A DNA stretch of 64,000 nt from positions 1-64,000 of the forward strand of contig CAUQTV010000008.1 of the NCBI GenBank assembly GCA_963521185.1. The letters are read 5' to 3'. Within the stretch, counting starts at the first letter, position 1. The number at the start of each line of letters is the position of its first letter. The notes under the pieces are model-generated. The model saw nothing but the letters and a program-made list of their open reading frames with translations. It did no database searches and was not told the origin of the DNA. Both the position numbers and the translations under genes were made by a program. Below, in pieces: positions 56,213-64,000 of this stretch. The DNA is from Enterobacter_D sp963521185. GTDB lineage: Bacteria; Pseudomonadota; Gammaproteobacteria; Enterobacterales; Enterobacteriaceae.

Positions 56213-57211
56213 ATGAAAATCAAAGCCAGGATCGAACGTATACCCGGTGGGATGATGTTAGTTCCGCTGCTGCTTGGGGCAATTCTTAATACCCTCGCAC
56301 CGGATACAGGCGCTTATTTCGGTTCGTTTACCAAAGGGATGATTACCGGCACGGTACCCATTCTGGCGGTCTGGTTCTTCTGTATAGGCGCGTCGATTGA
56401 TTTACGTGCCACCGGCACCGTTTTGCGTAAGTCGGGCACGCTGGTCCTCACTAAAATCGCGGTCGCGTGGATCGTCGCGATGGTCGCGGCCACCTTTATT
56501 CCGGAACACGGCATCGAAGCGGGCTTCTTTGCGGGGCTGTCCGTGCTGGCGATTGTCTCCGCCATGGACATGACCAACGGCGGTCTGTACGCCAGCCTGA
56601 TGAACCAGTACGGCAGTAAAGAAGAGTCTGGCGCGTTCGTGTTGATGTCACTGGAATCCGGCCCGCTGATGACCATGGTGATCCTGGGTTCTGCGGGTCT
56701 GGCGACCTTTGAACCGCATCACTTCATCGGGGCCGTTCTGCCGTTCCTGGTGGGCTTTGCGCTGGGTAACCTGGATCACGACTTCCGCGCCTTCTTCAGC
56801 AAAGCGACACCGGTGCTGATCCCGTTCTTCGGCTTCGCGCTGGGTAACACCATCAACCTGAAAGTGATCATGGACACCGGTCTGCTGGGCATCTTCCTGG
56901 GCGTCGCGGTCATCATCATCACCGGTATTCCGTTGATTCTGGCGGACCGACTGATTGGCGGCGGTAACGGTACGGCAGGCGTGGCGGCGTCCTCTGCGGC
57001 GGGTGCGGCAGTGGCGAACCCGGTGATCATCGCACAGATCAATCCAGCGTTCGAACCGGTCGCGGCTTCAGCAACGGCACTGGTGGCGGCAAGTGTGATT
57101 GTGACGGCGATTCTGGTACCGATTATTACCGCGCTGTATGCGAAGCGCTTTGGTAACCCGCAGGTGGCTGCGGTGAGCGAAGAGAAAAAGGTGGAGTCGC
57201 TAAATCATTAA
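56213..57211 (+). CDS. kdgT: 2-keto-3-deoxygluconate permease
   Basis: A 332-residue inner-membrane H+ symporter of the KdgT family that takes up 2-keto-3-deoxy-D-gluconate from pectin or hexuronate breakdown. It has about 10 helices, starts MKIKARIERIPGGMMLVPLL and contains SAMDMTNGGLYASLM. The ATG at 56213 follows GAGGAG; a GTG six bases earlier is less likely. A KdgR-type operator lies upstream. Confidence 0.95.
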   Translation: MKIKARIERIPGGMMLVPLLLGAILNTLAPDTGAYFGSFTKGMITGTVPILAVWFFCIGASIDLRATGTVLRKSGTLVLTKIAVAWIVAMVAATFIPEHGIEAGFFAGLSVLAIVSAMDMTNGGLYASLMNQYGSKEESGAFVLMSLESGPLMTMVILGSAGLATFEPHHFIGAVLPFLVGFALGNLDHDFRAFFSKATPVLIPFFGFALGNTINLKVIMDTGLLGIFLGVAVIIITGIPLILADRLIGGGNGTAGVAASSAAGAAVANPVIIAQINPAFEPVAASATALVAASVIVTAILVPIITALYAKRFGNPQVAAVSEEKKVESLNH

Positions 57212-57234
57212 CCGTTAAGCGTCACGGCCCTGTT

Positions 57235-57265
57235 TGCCCCTCTCGCCTGTCGGGAGGGGTTTTTC
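57235..57265 (+). terminator. Terminator after kdgT
   Basis: A CCCCTCTCG/CGGGAGGGG stem followed by TTTTT, between kdgT and the convergent yjcZ. Confidence 0.88.
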
Positions 57266-58148
57266 ACACTCCCTCGCTAAAGATTTCATCCACTAAGGCA
57301 TCTGCCAGCCGCGTGGCGGAACAGAGTCTCGGCATACCTAAGGCCACATTCTGCCAGCTTTGGGTGACTGACCAGCAAATGGGATGGCGGTCAGCGTCAC
57401 ACCAGTCACCCAGCCAGCCCAGCATATCTTTGAAATCCATCAGCCCTGCCGTGGTCGGCGTGCTTAACCACTGGTGATAAAAGTGACGCGTTGCCGGAGA
57501 GGCACCAATACCCTGCGCCAGAAAATCGGCGGCCATAATGCGCAGGTTATCTTTAAGCAGCGTCGACACTTCGGCGTTGGTCAACCGGCAGGCGTCGCCA
57601 AACGCCCCCCAGCGCAGCTCCTCCAGCGCAACGTAGCAACGCCCGGCCAGCGACCAGCCGTTGTATTTGCCCGCCCGCCAGCGGGTAAAAATCTGCTCGC
57701 TGTGCAGGCCCGCCTGCACCATCAGCCCGCGCTGAGTCAGCGCTTTCTCTTTCCATTCGGCACGGCGGCTGAAATGTTCGCGCAGATCGTCATACTGTTT
57801 TTGCAGCGCTTCTGACTGCATCGGACGACGCTCAACGCCCTGCGAGAGGACGGTCAGCCGCTGGGTAATGCGCGTGAGCGCCAGTTGACCGGGATCGATC
57901 ATGCTGGCGAGTTTTTCCACCAGCCCCAGGCGTAACGCGTCATTCTCACTGTACATGCCGGACATGGCCCACGGACGCAGCTGCGTCTGGGTCATAATTT
58001 CTTGCGTTAAGCGTTCACGAAAAAGCTGCTGCTGGGGGACGATCTGCGCCTGCCGGGGCGCATCAATACCCTGGATAAGATCCACAATAAATTTCGGGTG
58101 GATACACTCCAGCGTTCTCCCGGGTCCTTCCAGTAGTCGATTTTTCAT
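57264..58148 (-). CDS. yjcZ: YjcZ family protein
   Basis: A 294-residue soluble protein resembling E. coli YjcZ (292 residues). That family is known for suppressing motility defects or being linked to c-di-GMP phenotypes, with no biochemical role. No catalytic motif is visible. The ATG overlaps the crfC stop codon by 4 bases, so the two are translationally coupled and probably act together. Confidence 0.88.
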   Translation of the reverse strand: MKNRLLEGPGRTLECIHPKFIVDLIQGIDAPRQAQIVPQQQLFRERLTQEIMTQTQLRPWAMSGMYSENDALRLGLVEKLASMIDPGQLALTRITQRLTVLSQGVERRPMQSEALQKQYDDLREHFSRRAEWKEKALTQRGLMVQAGLHSEQIFTRWRAGKYNGWSLAGRCYVALEELRWGAFGDACRLTNAEVSTLLKDNLRIMAADFLAQGIGASPATRHFYHQWLSTPTTAGLMDFKDMLGWLGDWCDADRHPICWSVTQSWQNVALGMPRLCSATRLADALVDEIFSEGV

Positions 58149-60496
58149 GGTTGATCAGCCGCGAATAGAGTTTGAATATCATCGCGTAACAGGCGAGCAT
58201 CTTCATGGATCCAGTTCGCTGTCGTAATGCATTGGCGTAAATGCTGACGCAGCGTCATCACCGAAGATTCGTTTTGCTGGCGTATCGCCAGGCTGTCACG
58301 CAAACTTTCCTGTAGCCCTGCAAGGCTCTGCGAGAACTCGGCAAAGAACGTCGCCATGCCTGCCGTTACTGAAACATCGACCTGTGCAGCCAAAGCTTTA
58401 CGTATTTGTGCACAAAAATGTGCAACATGTTCGATCAAATTCTTATGCAAAGACCTGACATCTATAACATAACGCGTGCGCGTCACGACATAATCATTCC
58501 AGCCCCAGCCAGGCGTGTTCAGCCAGCGGGACATGGTATCGCGCACGCCGCCTACCCGCGACTGGCCGAGGGGCGTGTCCTCGGAGGCAATGGCATCAAC
58601 AAAAAGCTGGCGCGTATTGAAGTTCAGCGCGCTGGCCTGAAACGCCGGTAAGCTGATGCGCGCGCGAAATCCCGCGTGGGTCAGCTCTTCTTTTATGCGC
58701 GTCTCAATCGGGCGCATTGCATCGTGCAGCGAGCGGGTCAGCGTGTTTTCCAACTGATCGAAACGCTGCGCCAGCTCGCGGCTGATTTTTTCCTGGGCCG
58801 CCAGCAAAATGACCTCGCAGGATGAACGGATTTTACTCAGCACGATCTGCGCCTGGCTTTCGTCTTCCAGCACCAGTTTGCCGGGACCGAACGCTTCGTC
58901 ATCGCGGAACTCGGCGAGGCTTTGGCTGGCCATCTCCGTGAGCTTGCCTTCTTTGAAGTAGCTGTCGATGGCGTCAACAATGGCGGTCTGCTGCCCGTTG
59001 ATAAAAATCTCTGCCGCCGCCAGCGCTTCGTCCACTTCATGCCCGACTTCATCGCTGACCTGCTCATGGCAGGATTGCAAAAGCCGGGTATCGTCTTCCA
59101 GACGGGCAATATTTTGCTCCAGCTTTTCAAAGGCCACGGTCAGCCCCTGATAGCGGAAATCGAGATACTCACGGGCGCTCTGAGCATAGTTCAGCAGCTT
59201 GTGCGACGCCGAGCGCAGCGCGTAAAGCGAGGCGTTGGCGTGCGCCGCGTGCAGCAGTTTTCTGATCGGCTGCTCGAACAGCGAGTCTTCCCACAACAGT
59301 TCCGTCGCGTGGTGAATATGCGCAATATCATGCAGATCCGCCGTGCGCCAGCGGCGACCCAGCGCCGCTTCGGCAAAATCCTGCACCCAGCGCTGCTCTT
59401 CGGGATCGGGCAATTTGCCGCGCAGGTTCAACTCATGGCGCGCGCGGTTCGCCAGATAGCCCCACATTGAGGAAACCGGAAAAATGTGCGCGGGGGTGAT
59501 ATGCCCTTTCATCAGCGTGCCGGCAATCAGCGCCCGCACCTGCTCTTCATCGTCGCTGTTACGATCTTTCTGGTCGAATTTGTTCACCAGCGCATACAGC
59601 GGCACAGACTTGCCGACCGCCGCAATCGCCTGCCGCACCTCTTCGTCAGAAATGGATTTCAGCTGCGTGTAATCCATGACCGCCAGCACCGCCGAGGCGC
59701 GCGCCAGCTGCTCCTTGAGCATCTGCTGGAGATGAGGCTGTCCGGCTTCGTTTGGCCCGGGGGTGTCGAGCAGGGTTAACTGACCCATGTCGTTTTCCAG
59801 TCCGGCCAGATGCACAAATTCCACTTCGATAACCGGGATATGCTCAATGGCGGTATAGGAGGAGAAGGGGAAATCCACGTCCAGCGCTTTTGACAGGCGC
59901 ACCAGATCGTTGAGGCTTTTCAGGCAATGAAAGATAGGCTGTGCGCCAAGATAGTGTTTATCAAAGGCATCGCCCTGCTGGATCCGCTCCAGCAAGGTCG
60001 ACATGTCCCGGTCGATCTCCAGCTTTTGCGCCAGCATTTCACGATCAAAGCCGAACAGCCGCGCCTGAAGCTGCTGCGTGAGCGCATCAATCGGGCCGAC
60101 GTGCGAGAAATGCAGCACCGGCTCTTTCTGACCGGGCGTGTGGCGAATGAGCGTCGGCAGCGCCGTCATTGGCCGGTTACGGTTGGGCAGCACTTCGGTG
60201 CCAACAATGGCATTGATGGTGGTCGATTTGCCCGCTTTCATGGTGCCCACAATGGCCAGCACCATTTCCAGTCGGGTTATTTTGCGTAATTCGTTATTAA
60301 GGGTCGCATGCTGTGCATCAACGCCACGGGCGCTAAAATGCAACGGATGCACATTTTCCGCCTCGCCTTTTTCAGTGGTCATTGTCCCGTCGAGCGCCGC
60401 CATCGGGATAGCCTTAAGCGAGTGAAGATTATGCAGTGAAAGCTGTAGTAGCCGCTCGGCTTCCTGACTCAATTCAAAAATTGTCTGTGTGTGCAT
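58145..60496 (-). CDS. crfC: Dynamin-like clamp-binding protein CrfC
   Basis: A 783-residue dynamin-family GTPase. It has a P-loop at residues 84-92 (GTMKAGKST), switch/G3 motif LLDTPGPNEAGQ near 245 and G4 NKFDQKD near 305, then long helical regions with coiled-coil tendency. E. coli CrfC (YjdA, 742 residues) binds the DNA-polymerase sliding clamp and helps colocalise sister replication forks. The N-terminus here is about 40 residues longer than in E. coli. It is followed by yjcZ with a 4-base overlap. Confidence 0.93.
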   Translation of the reverse strand: MHTQTIFELSQEAERLLQLSLHNLHSLKAIPMAALDGTMTTEKGEAENVHPLHFSARGVDAQHATLNNELRKITRLEMVLAIVGTMKAGKSTTINAIVGTEVLPNRNRPMTALPTLIRHTPGQKEPVLHFSHVGPIDALTQQLQARLFGFDREMLAQKLEIDRDMSTLLERIQQGDAFDKHYLGAQPIFHCLKSLNDLVRLSKALDVDFPFSSYTAIEHIPVIEVEFVHLAGLENDMGQLTLLDTPGPNEAGQPHLQQMLKEQLARASAVLAVMDYTQLKSISDEEVRQAIAAVGKSVPLYALVNKFDQKDRNSDDEEQVRALIAGTLMKGHITPAHIFPVSSMWGYLANRARHELNLRGKLPDPEEQRWVQDFAEAALGRRWRTADLHDIAHIHHATELLWEDSLFEQPIRKLLHAAHANASLYALRSASHKLLNYAQSAREYLDFRYQGLTVAFEKLEQNIARLEDDTRLLQSCHEQVSDEVGHEVDEALAAAEIFINGQQTAIVDAIDSYFKEGKLTEMASQSLAEFRDDEAFGPGKLVLEDESQAQIVLSKIRSSCEVILLAAQEKISRELAQRFDQLENTLTRSLHDAMRPIETRIKEELTHAGFRARISLPAFQASALNFNTRQLFVDAIASEDTPLGQSRVGGVRDTMSRWLNTPGWGWNDYVVTRTRYVIDVRSLHKNLIEHVAHFCAQIRKALAAQVDVSVTAGMATFFAEFSQSLAGLQESLRDSLAIRQQNESSVMTLRQHLRQCITTANWIHEDARLLRDDIQTLFAADQP

Positions 60497-60573
60497 GATA
60501 AAAGTCTTTCCTTAACGCAAATTTTTCTAACTTTTATTTAGCCGTGGTGTTTTATTAATGTAGTTTCGGCTTT

Positions 60574-60702
60574 TATACCCGTCGTCTTTCAAAATGCAGC
60601 GGTGTTGGCTGCCTTCACTCGCCCGAATCACTTACCTGAGTAAGCTCATCGGAACTCGCTCAGTTGCCGCCTACCTGCATCTTGAAATCCATTGGGTTTA
60701 TA
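60574..60702. repeat. ERIC element
   Basis: A 129-bp imperfect palindrome from TATACCCGTCGTCTTTCAA to TTGAAATCCATTGGGTTTATA. Its centre TCACTTACCTGAGTAAGCTC matches the core of enterobacterial repetitive intergenic consensus sequences. It lies upstream of crfC. The rest of the 739-bp gap 60497-61235 shows only the yjdM upstream region. Confidence 0.82.
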
Positions 60703-61235
60703 ATTACGTGTGGAAAATATCTAAAAAGAGATAAACACCTGATGAAACTCAGGAAAATAAGTAAGTTAAGTCTCAACTCATTGACAGCGCATGTGCGCCA
60801 GGCCAGAGAATCAGAGCGATAGAGAGCGTAGCTCATTTTTATGAACAACCAGGATATATCTTCATTTATTTACCCACCCAATTAGAGAGGTAATTAACTG
60901 CGCCCAGCAGAGGAGTGAGCAGGCGTCAGGTTCTCCTCTTTTAATAACACTGTATACGCGATCTCACCATATATGAATTGGTTAACACTGGCAATTTCCA
61001 CCAGAAAATATTCAAATTTTCAACCATGATGTACTGCCCTTACCTCACCATGTAAGCATCGCTTAACAGCGTGACAGGTTGTGTCACCCGCATCACTTTT
61101 TTGGCTTTTGCCGCTAAAAAGAATAGCACCGACAACAGTAAGGACATGGTGTATAATCTTCGACCTTTTTGGCATTCTGCCATTTTTTGCGCGCGGGCTT
61201 CCCGCAGCATTCGCCCCCTTTGTTGAGGAATCATC

Positions 61236-61571
61236 ATGCAACTCCCCCACTGCCCAAAATGCAATTCTGAATACACCTACGAAGACAATGGCATGTTCAT
61301 TTGCCCGGAATGCGCAAACGAGTGGAACACGGCTGACGCCGCGACCGACAGCGACGAACTGATCGTCAAAGATGCCAACGGCAATCTGCTGGCCGACGGC
61401 GACAGCGTGACGGTCGTAAAAGATCTGAAAGTGAAAGGCAGCTCGTCCATGCTGAAAATCGGCACCAAAGTGAAGAATATTCGCCTGGTCGAAGGCGATC
61501 ACAATATTGACTGCAAAATCGACGGGTTCGGCCCGATGAAGCTGAAATCAGAGTTCGTGAAAAAGAACTGA
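61236..61571 (+). CDS. yjdM: PhnA-like zinc-ribbon protein YjdM
   Basis: A 111-residue protein with an N-terminal zinc ribbon (CPKCNSEYTYEDNGMFICPEC) and a C-terminal SH3-like domain (LKVKGSSSMLKIGTKVKNIR). It is nearly identical to E. coli YjdM, once named PhnA and despite that not a phosphonoacetate hydrolase. Its role is unknown. In E. coli it precedes the phn operon. Here a lone phnH follows. Confidence 0.95.
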   Translation: MQLPHCPKCNSEYTYEDNGMFICPECANEWNTADAATDSDELIVKDANGNLLADGDSVTVVKDLKVKGSSSMLKIGTKVKNIRLVEGDHNIDCKIDGFGPMKLKSEFVKKN

Positions 61572-61606
61572 TTTCGGACATGACGGCGGCGATGCCGATC
61601 ATCCTG

Positions 61607-61635
61607 CCGTCATCTTTCCGTAACGCAAATGTCAT
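61607..61635 (+). promoter_or_regulatory. Putative Pho box upstream of phnH
   Basis: Three 7-base units CCGTCAT, CCGTAAC and ATGTCAT are spaced by 4 bases each (11-base period). This is the arrangement of PhoB sites (consensus CTGTCAT). It ends 64 bases before phnH. Confidence 0.65.
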
Positions 61636-61699
61636 ATCACAGGGTCAGGATACAGAGTGATGTACTCATAAAAGAGTCGAATTCATTTTGGAGCACTGA

Positions 61700-62260
61700 A
61701 TGCTTTTCACGTCCACCTCTTCTGTCCTACCCGTGCAGGATGCACAACAAAGTTTCCGTCGTCTGAATAAAGCCATGAGCGAGCCGGGTGTGATTGTCGG
61801 CCTGCATCAGCTCAAACACGGCTGGCAACCGCTGAATCTCGCCTCCACCAGCGTGCTACTGACGCTGACCGGGGCCAACACGCCCGTCTGGCTAAGCCCG
61901 TCGCTCTGTAACGATCTGGTGACGCAAAACCTGCGGTTATCGACGCAGGCACCGTGCGTTGAAACGCCGCAGGACGCGGTCCTGGCCCTTGCGGACGAGC
62001 AGATTAGCGCTGAACAACTGTCATCGCTGTCACCAGCGACATTGATTTTACAGGTGCCGAGCCTGAGCGGTGGCCGTATGTTACGCCTGACCGGCGCAGG
62101 CATTCGCGAAGAGCGGATGGTGGCCCCACAGCTGCCGGAGTGTCTGATCCACACGCTGGGTGAGCGCCCGCACACCACGGTGCTGGGCTTTGATCTGCTG
62201 CTGACCTGCGGCGATCGGTTACTCGCCCTCCCCGCCGGGACGCATATTGAGCTGTATTAA
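61700..62260 (+). CDS. phnH: Orphan C-P lyase subunit PhnH
   Basis: A 186-residue protein closely related to E. coli PhnH (194 residues), a PLP-fold subunit of the PhnGHIJ core that breaks carbon-phosphorus bonds. Shared stretches include VLPVQDAQQSFRRLNKAMSE, PGVIVGLHQLKHGWQPLN and LSGGRMLRLTGAGI. A GGAG site precedes the ATG. None of phnCDEFG lies before it and none of phnIJKLMNOP after it. Alone it cannot form the C-P lyase complex, so it is probably a leftover of a deleted operon. Confidence 0.93.
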   Translation: MLFTSTSSVLPVQDAQQSFRRLNKAMSEPGVIVGLHQLKHGWQPLNLASTSVLLTLTGANTPVWLSPSLCNDLVTQNLRLSTQAPCVETPQDAVLALADEQISAEQLSSLSPATLILQVPSLSGGRMLRLTGAGIREERMVAPQLPECLIHTLGERPHTTVLGFDLLLTCGDRLLALPAGTHIELY

Positions 62261-62338
62261 CGCGATAGCGGGAACGCTAAAAGCGAGTCACGAAGGATCC
62301 TCAAATCCAGTGCTGTTATTTACCCACCCCGCTTCCCC

Positions 62339-64000
62339 TTACCCGGTTCGTCCCCGCGCTCTGCGCAGCGCCTGCGCCAGTTGGACACGGGTAAAGGGTT
62401 TTCTCAGCAGTTCCACGTCCGGTAGCGCAGGGTTGTGCGCCGGGCGTAAATCCTGCCCGCTGACCAGCAATAGCGGCAACTGCGGGTAATGTAACTGCGC
62501 ATACTGCATCACTTCCGCGCCGCTCAGTCGCCCCGGCAGCATTAAATCGCTCAGCATAAACCCGATATCCGGCGAAGCCTCCAGCAGGTGGATCGCCTGC
62601 TCGCCGCTTTGCGCTTCAAGGGTCAGATAGCCCAGCTCGTGCAGTTGCTCGCACAGGGTCTGACGCACATCGGCTTCGTCTTCCAGCACCAGAATCAGGG
62701 TGTCGCTGTCTTCGCTTTCCAGCGCCGGTTCCGTTGGCACAAGGCTCATCGCCGGTACCGCCGCCCGCGGGAGATGCAGCCGCACGGTGGTGCCCTGTCC
62801 TGGCGCACTGTCAATTTCAACGCGTCCCCCCGACTGGCGCACAAAGCCGTAGACCATCGACAGCCCCAGACCGCTGCCGCTGCCGGTCTGTTTGGTGGTG
62901 AAGAAGGGTTCAAACACCTGCGCGCGGATCGCCTGCGACATGCCGCAGCCGTGGTCGATAACCTCCAGTGCCACCATGTCCTGCCGCCTGCCGTCGCTGC
63001 GCGTGACGCGCTGATTCCAGGTGCGGAGTTTGATCGCGCCGCTTTGGCCCTCCATCGCGTCGCGGGCGTTCATCACCAGGTTGATAATGGCGTTTTCCAG
63101 CTGCCCCACATCTATCCACGCCGCCCACGCCGGGCTTTGGGCTTCTATCGCCAGCGTCAGGGTCGCCGGTAACGAGTGACGCATCAGCTCGCCCAGGTTT
63201 TCCAGCAGCGGCTGCATGTCAACCGCGTGGGGATGCAGGGATTGTTTGCGGGAAAACGCCAGCAGACGCTGGGTGAGCAGCGCCCCGCGCTCGGCGGCTT
63301 TCAACGCCCGACCAATGCGCGGCGCATCCGGCGAGTGCGTATCCGCCAGCTCCAGACTGCCAATGATCACCGCCAGCAGGTTGTTAAAATCGTGCGCCAG
63401 ACCGCCGGTCAGCTGCCCCACCGCCTTCATCTTCTGGCTGTGCAGCAGCGCCTGCTCCAGCCCCTGACGTTCAATGCGGTCGATCTCCATCTGCGTTGTC
63501 TTCTCTTTCAGCAGTCGGGTCGTATGCTCCAGCGACGCCGTATTGCGGGCAAAGACGCTAAAAGCGCGCGCCAGTTCCCCCAGCTCGTCCCGTCGCTGTA
63601 GCGCTGGCACGGGCACATCCGGCTCACCGCGTGCCAGCCGCGACATAGCGCGGGAAATCGCCGTTAAGTTCGAGCCGAGGTTGCGGTAGATGTACCAGCC
63701 CGCGCAGCCGGTGATCACCAGCGCCAACAGCGCAAAGGCCAGAATAAACAGGATGATAGAGCGTAGTTCATGGTGGCTTTGTGCCGTGCGATCGGACGAG
63801 GCCTGCGCCACCCGTTCAACGTACTGATTGATGTCGGTATTGAGAAACGCCACCAGCGCTTTGATGTGGTACATGTACCAGTTGATCGCCAGATCGCTCT
63901 CATCCAGCTGCTGCGCCAGCGGCCCCAGTTTGTGCAGCTCAGCGGTGAAATCCGGCAGGATAAAATTCACCGTCGGCGCGGTGGCGTTCCGCGGTAACTG
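62339..64000 (-). CDS. Hybrid sensor histidine kinase (5' part outside the window)
   Basis: The frame is open through the right edge, so the N-terminus is missing; a GTG at 63970 need not be the start. Seen from the N-side are part of a periplasmic helical sensor, a transmembrane helix (SIILFILAFALLALVITGCA) and a HAMP segment. HisKA with His in GGLAHDFNNLLAVI, an ATPase with GSGSGLGLSMVYGFV, and a C-terminal receiver (VLEDEADVRQTL; Asp in MLSDLMLPGR; Lys in LLRKPF) follow. The signal is unknown. No partner regulator is in the window. Confidence 0.88.
   Translation of the reverse strand, partial: QLPRNATAPTVNFILPDFTAELHKLGPLAQQLDESDLAINWYMYHIKALVAFLNTDINQYVERVAQASSDRTAQSHHELRSIILFILAFALLALVITGCAGWYIYRNLGSNLTAISRAMSRLARGEPDVPVPALQRRDELGELARAFSVFARNTASLEHTTRLLKEKTTQMEIDRIERQGLEQALLHSQKMKAVGQLTGGLAHDFNNLLAVIIGSLELADTHSPDAPRIGRALKAAERGALLTQRLLAFSRKQSLHPHAVDMQPLLENLGELMRHSLPATLTLAIEAQSPAWAAWIDVGQLENAIINLVMNARDAMEGQSGAIKLRTWNQRVTRSDGRRQDMVALEVIDHGCGMSQAIRAQVFEPFFTTKQTGSGSGLGLSMVYGFVRQSGGRVEIDSAPGQGTTVRLHLPRAAVPAMSLVPTEPALESEDSDTLILVLEDEADVRQTLCEQLHELGYLTLEAQSGEQAIHLLEASPDIGFMLSDLMLPGRLSGAEVMQYAQLHYPQLPLLLVSGQDLRPAHNPALPDVELLRKPFTRVQLAQALRRARGRTG

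Noticed and set aside
60660..60848. 62-codon minus-strand frame
   Set aside because: It runs into the ERIC element and lacks a ribosome-binding site or any recognisable feature.

Overview
The window is chromosomal DNA of a member of the Enterobacteriaceae. Its backbone keeps the Escherichia coli gene order around minute 94: glyVXY-type tRNAs, orn, rsgA, psd, mscM, yjeM, epmA, frdABCD, blc, gdx, ecnB, efp, epmB, yjeI, groSL, yjeH, fxsA, aspA, dcuA, cutA, dsbD, yjdC and a tRNA-Phe, followed further right by yjdF, proP, yjcZ, crfC and yjdM. ecnR next to ecnB, no ampC between frdD and blc, and kdgT beside proP point to a relative of Enterobacter, Leclercia, Kosakonia or Citrobacter rather than E. 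coli. The genus cannot be fixed from the sequence alone.

Positions 1-28997 are mostly housekeeping. They hold RNA turnover (Orn), ribosome maturation (RsgA), phosphatidylethanolamine synthesis (Psd), a mechanosensitive channel (MscM), and the EF-P system with two of its modification enzymes (EpmA, EpmB). Anaerobic fumarate respiration is represented by FrdABCD, AspA and DcuA. GroESL sits behind a sigma-32-type promoter, DsbD supplies periplasmic reducing power, and a guanidine exporter sits behind a guanidine-II riboswitch. An araC-lysE pair has been added just before tRNA-Phe.

Positions 28956-34668 form a small genomic island. It is bounded by a 69-bp perfect repeat of the tRNA-Phe 3' half plus its terminator, and it has no integrase. 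It carries an apparent class IIa microcin locus in the order known from microcin S: a double-glycine precursor peptide, a CPBP-family immunity protein, a membrane-fusion protein and a C39-peptidase ABC exporter. The precursor and immunity genes look intact. The fusion protein lacks its N-terminal membrane anchor and the exporter is split by a -1 frameshift. A halovibrin (HvnA)-like gene truncated at both ends lies beside it. Beyond the right repeat are an IS3-family scrap, a TacAT-type toxin-antitoxin pair and an unrecognised gene.

Positions 36485-48013 are an AT-richer accessory block on the minus strand. It holds an EvgAS/BvgAS-like phosphorelay and a chaperone-usher fimbrial operon with two chaperones, a tip adhesin, a LuxR-type regulator and a small unknown secreted protein. 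A lipoprotein hydrolase and a large autotransporter adhesin follow.

Positions 52439-64000 return to the backbone: yjdF, a NicO metal exporter, proP with a CRP site, kdgT with a probable KdgR operator, the yjcZ-crfC dynamin-like pair, an ERIC element and yjdM. An orphan phnH follows, behind what looks like a Pho box and without the rest of the C-P lyase operon. A hybrid histidine kinase runs off the right edge.
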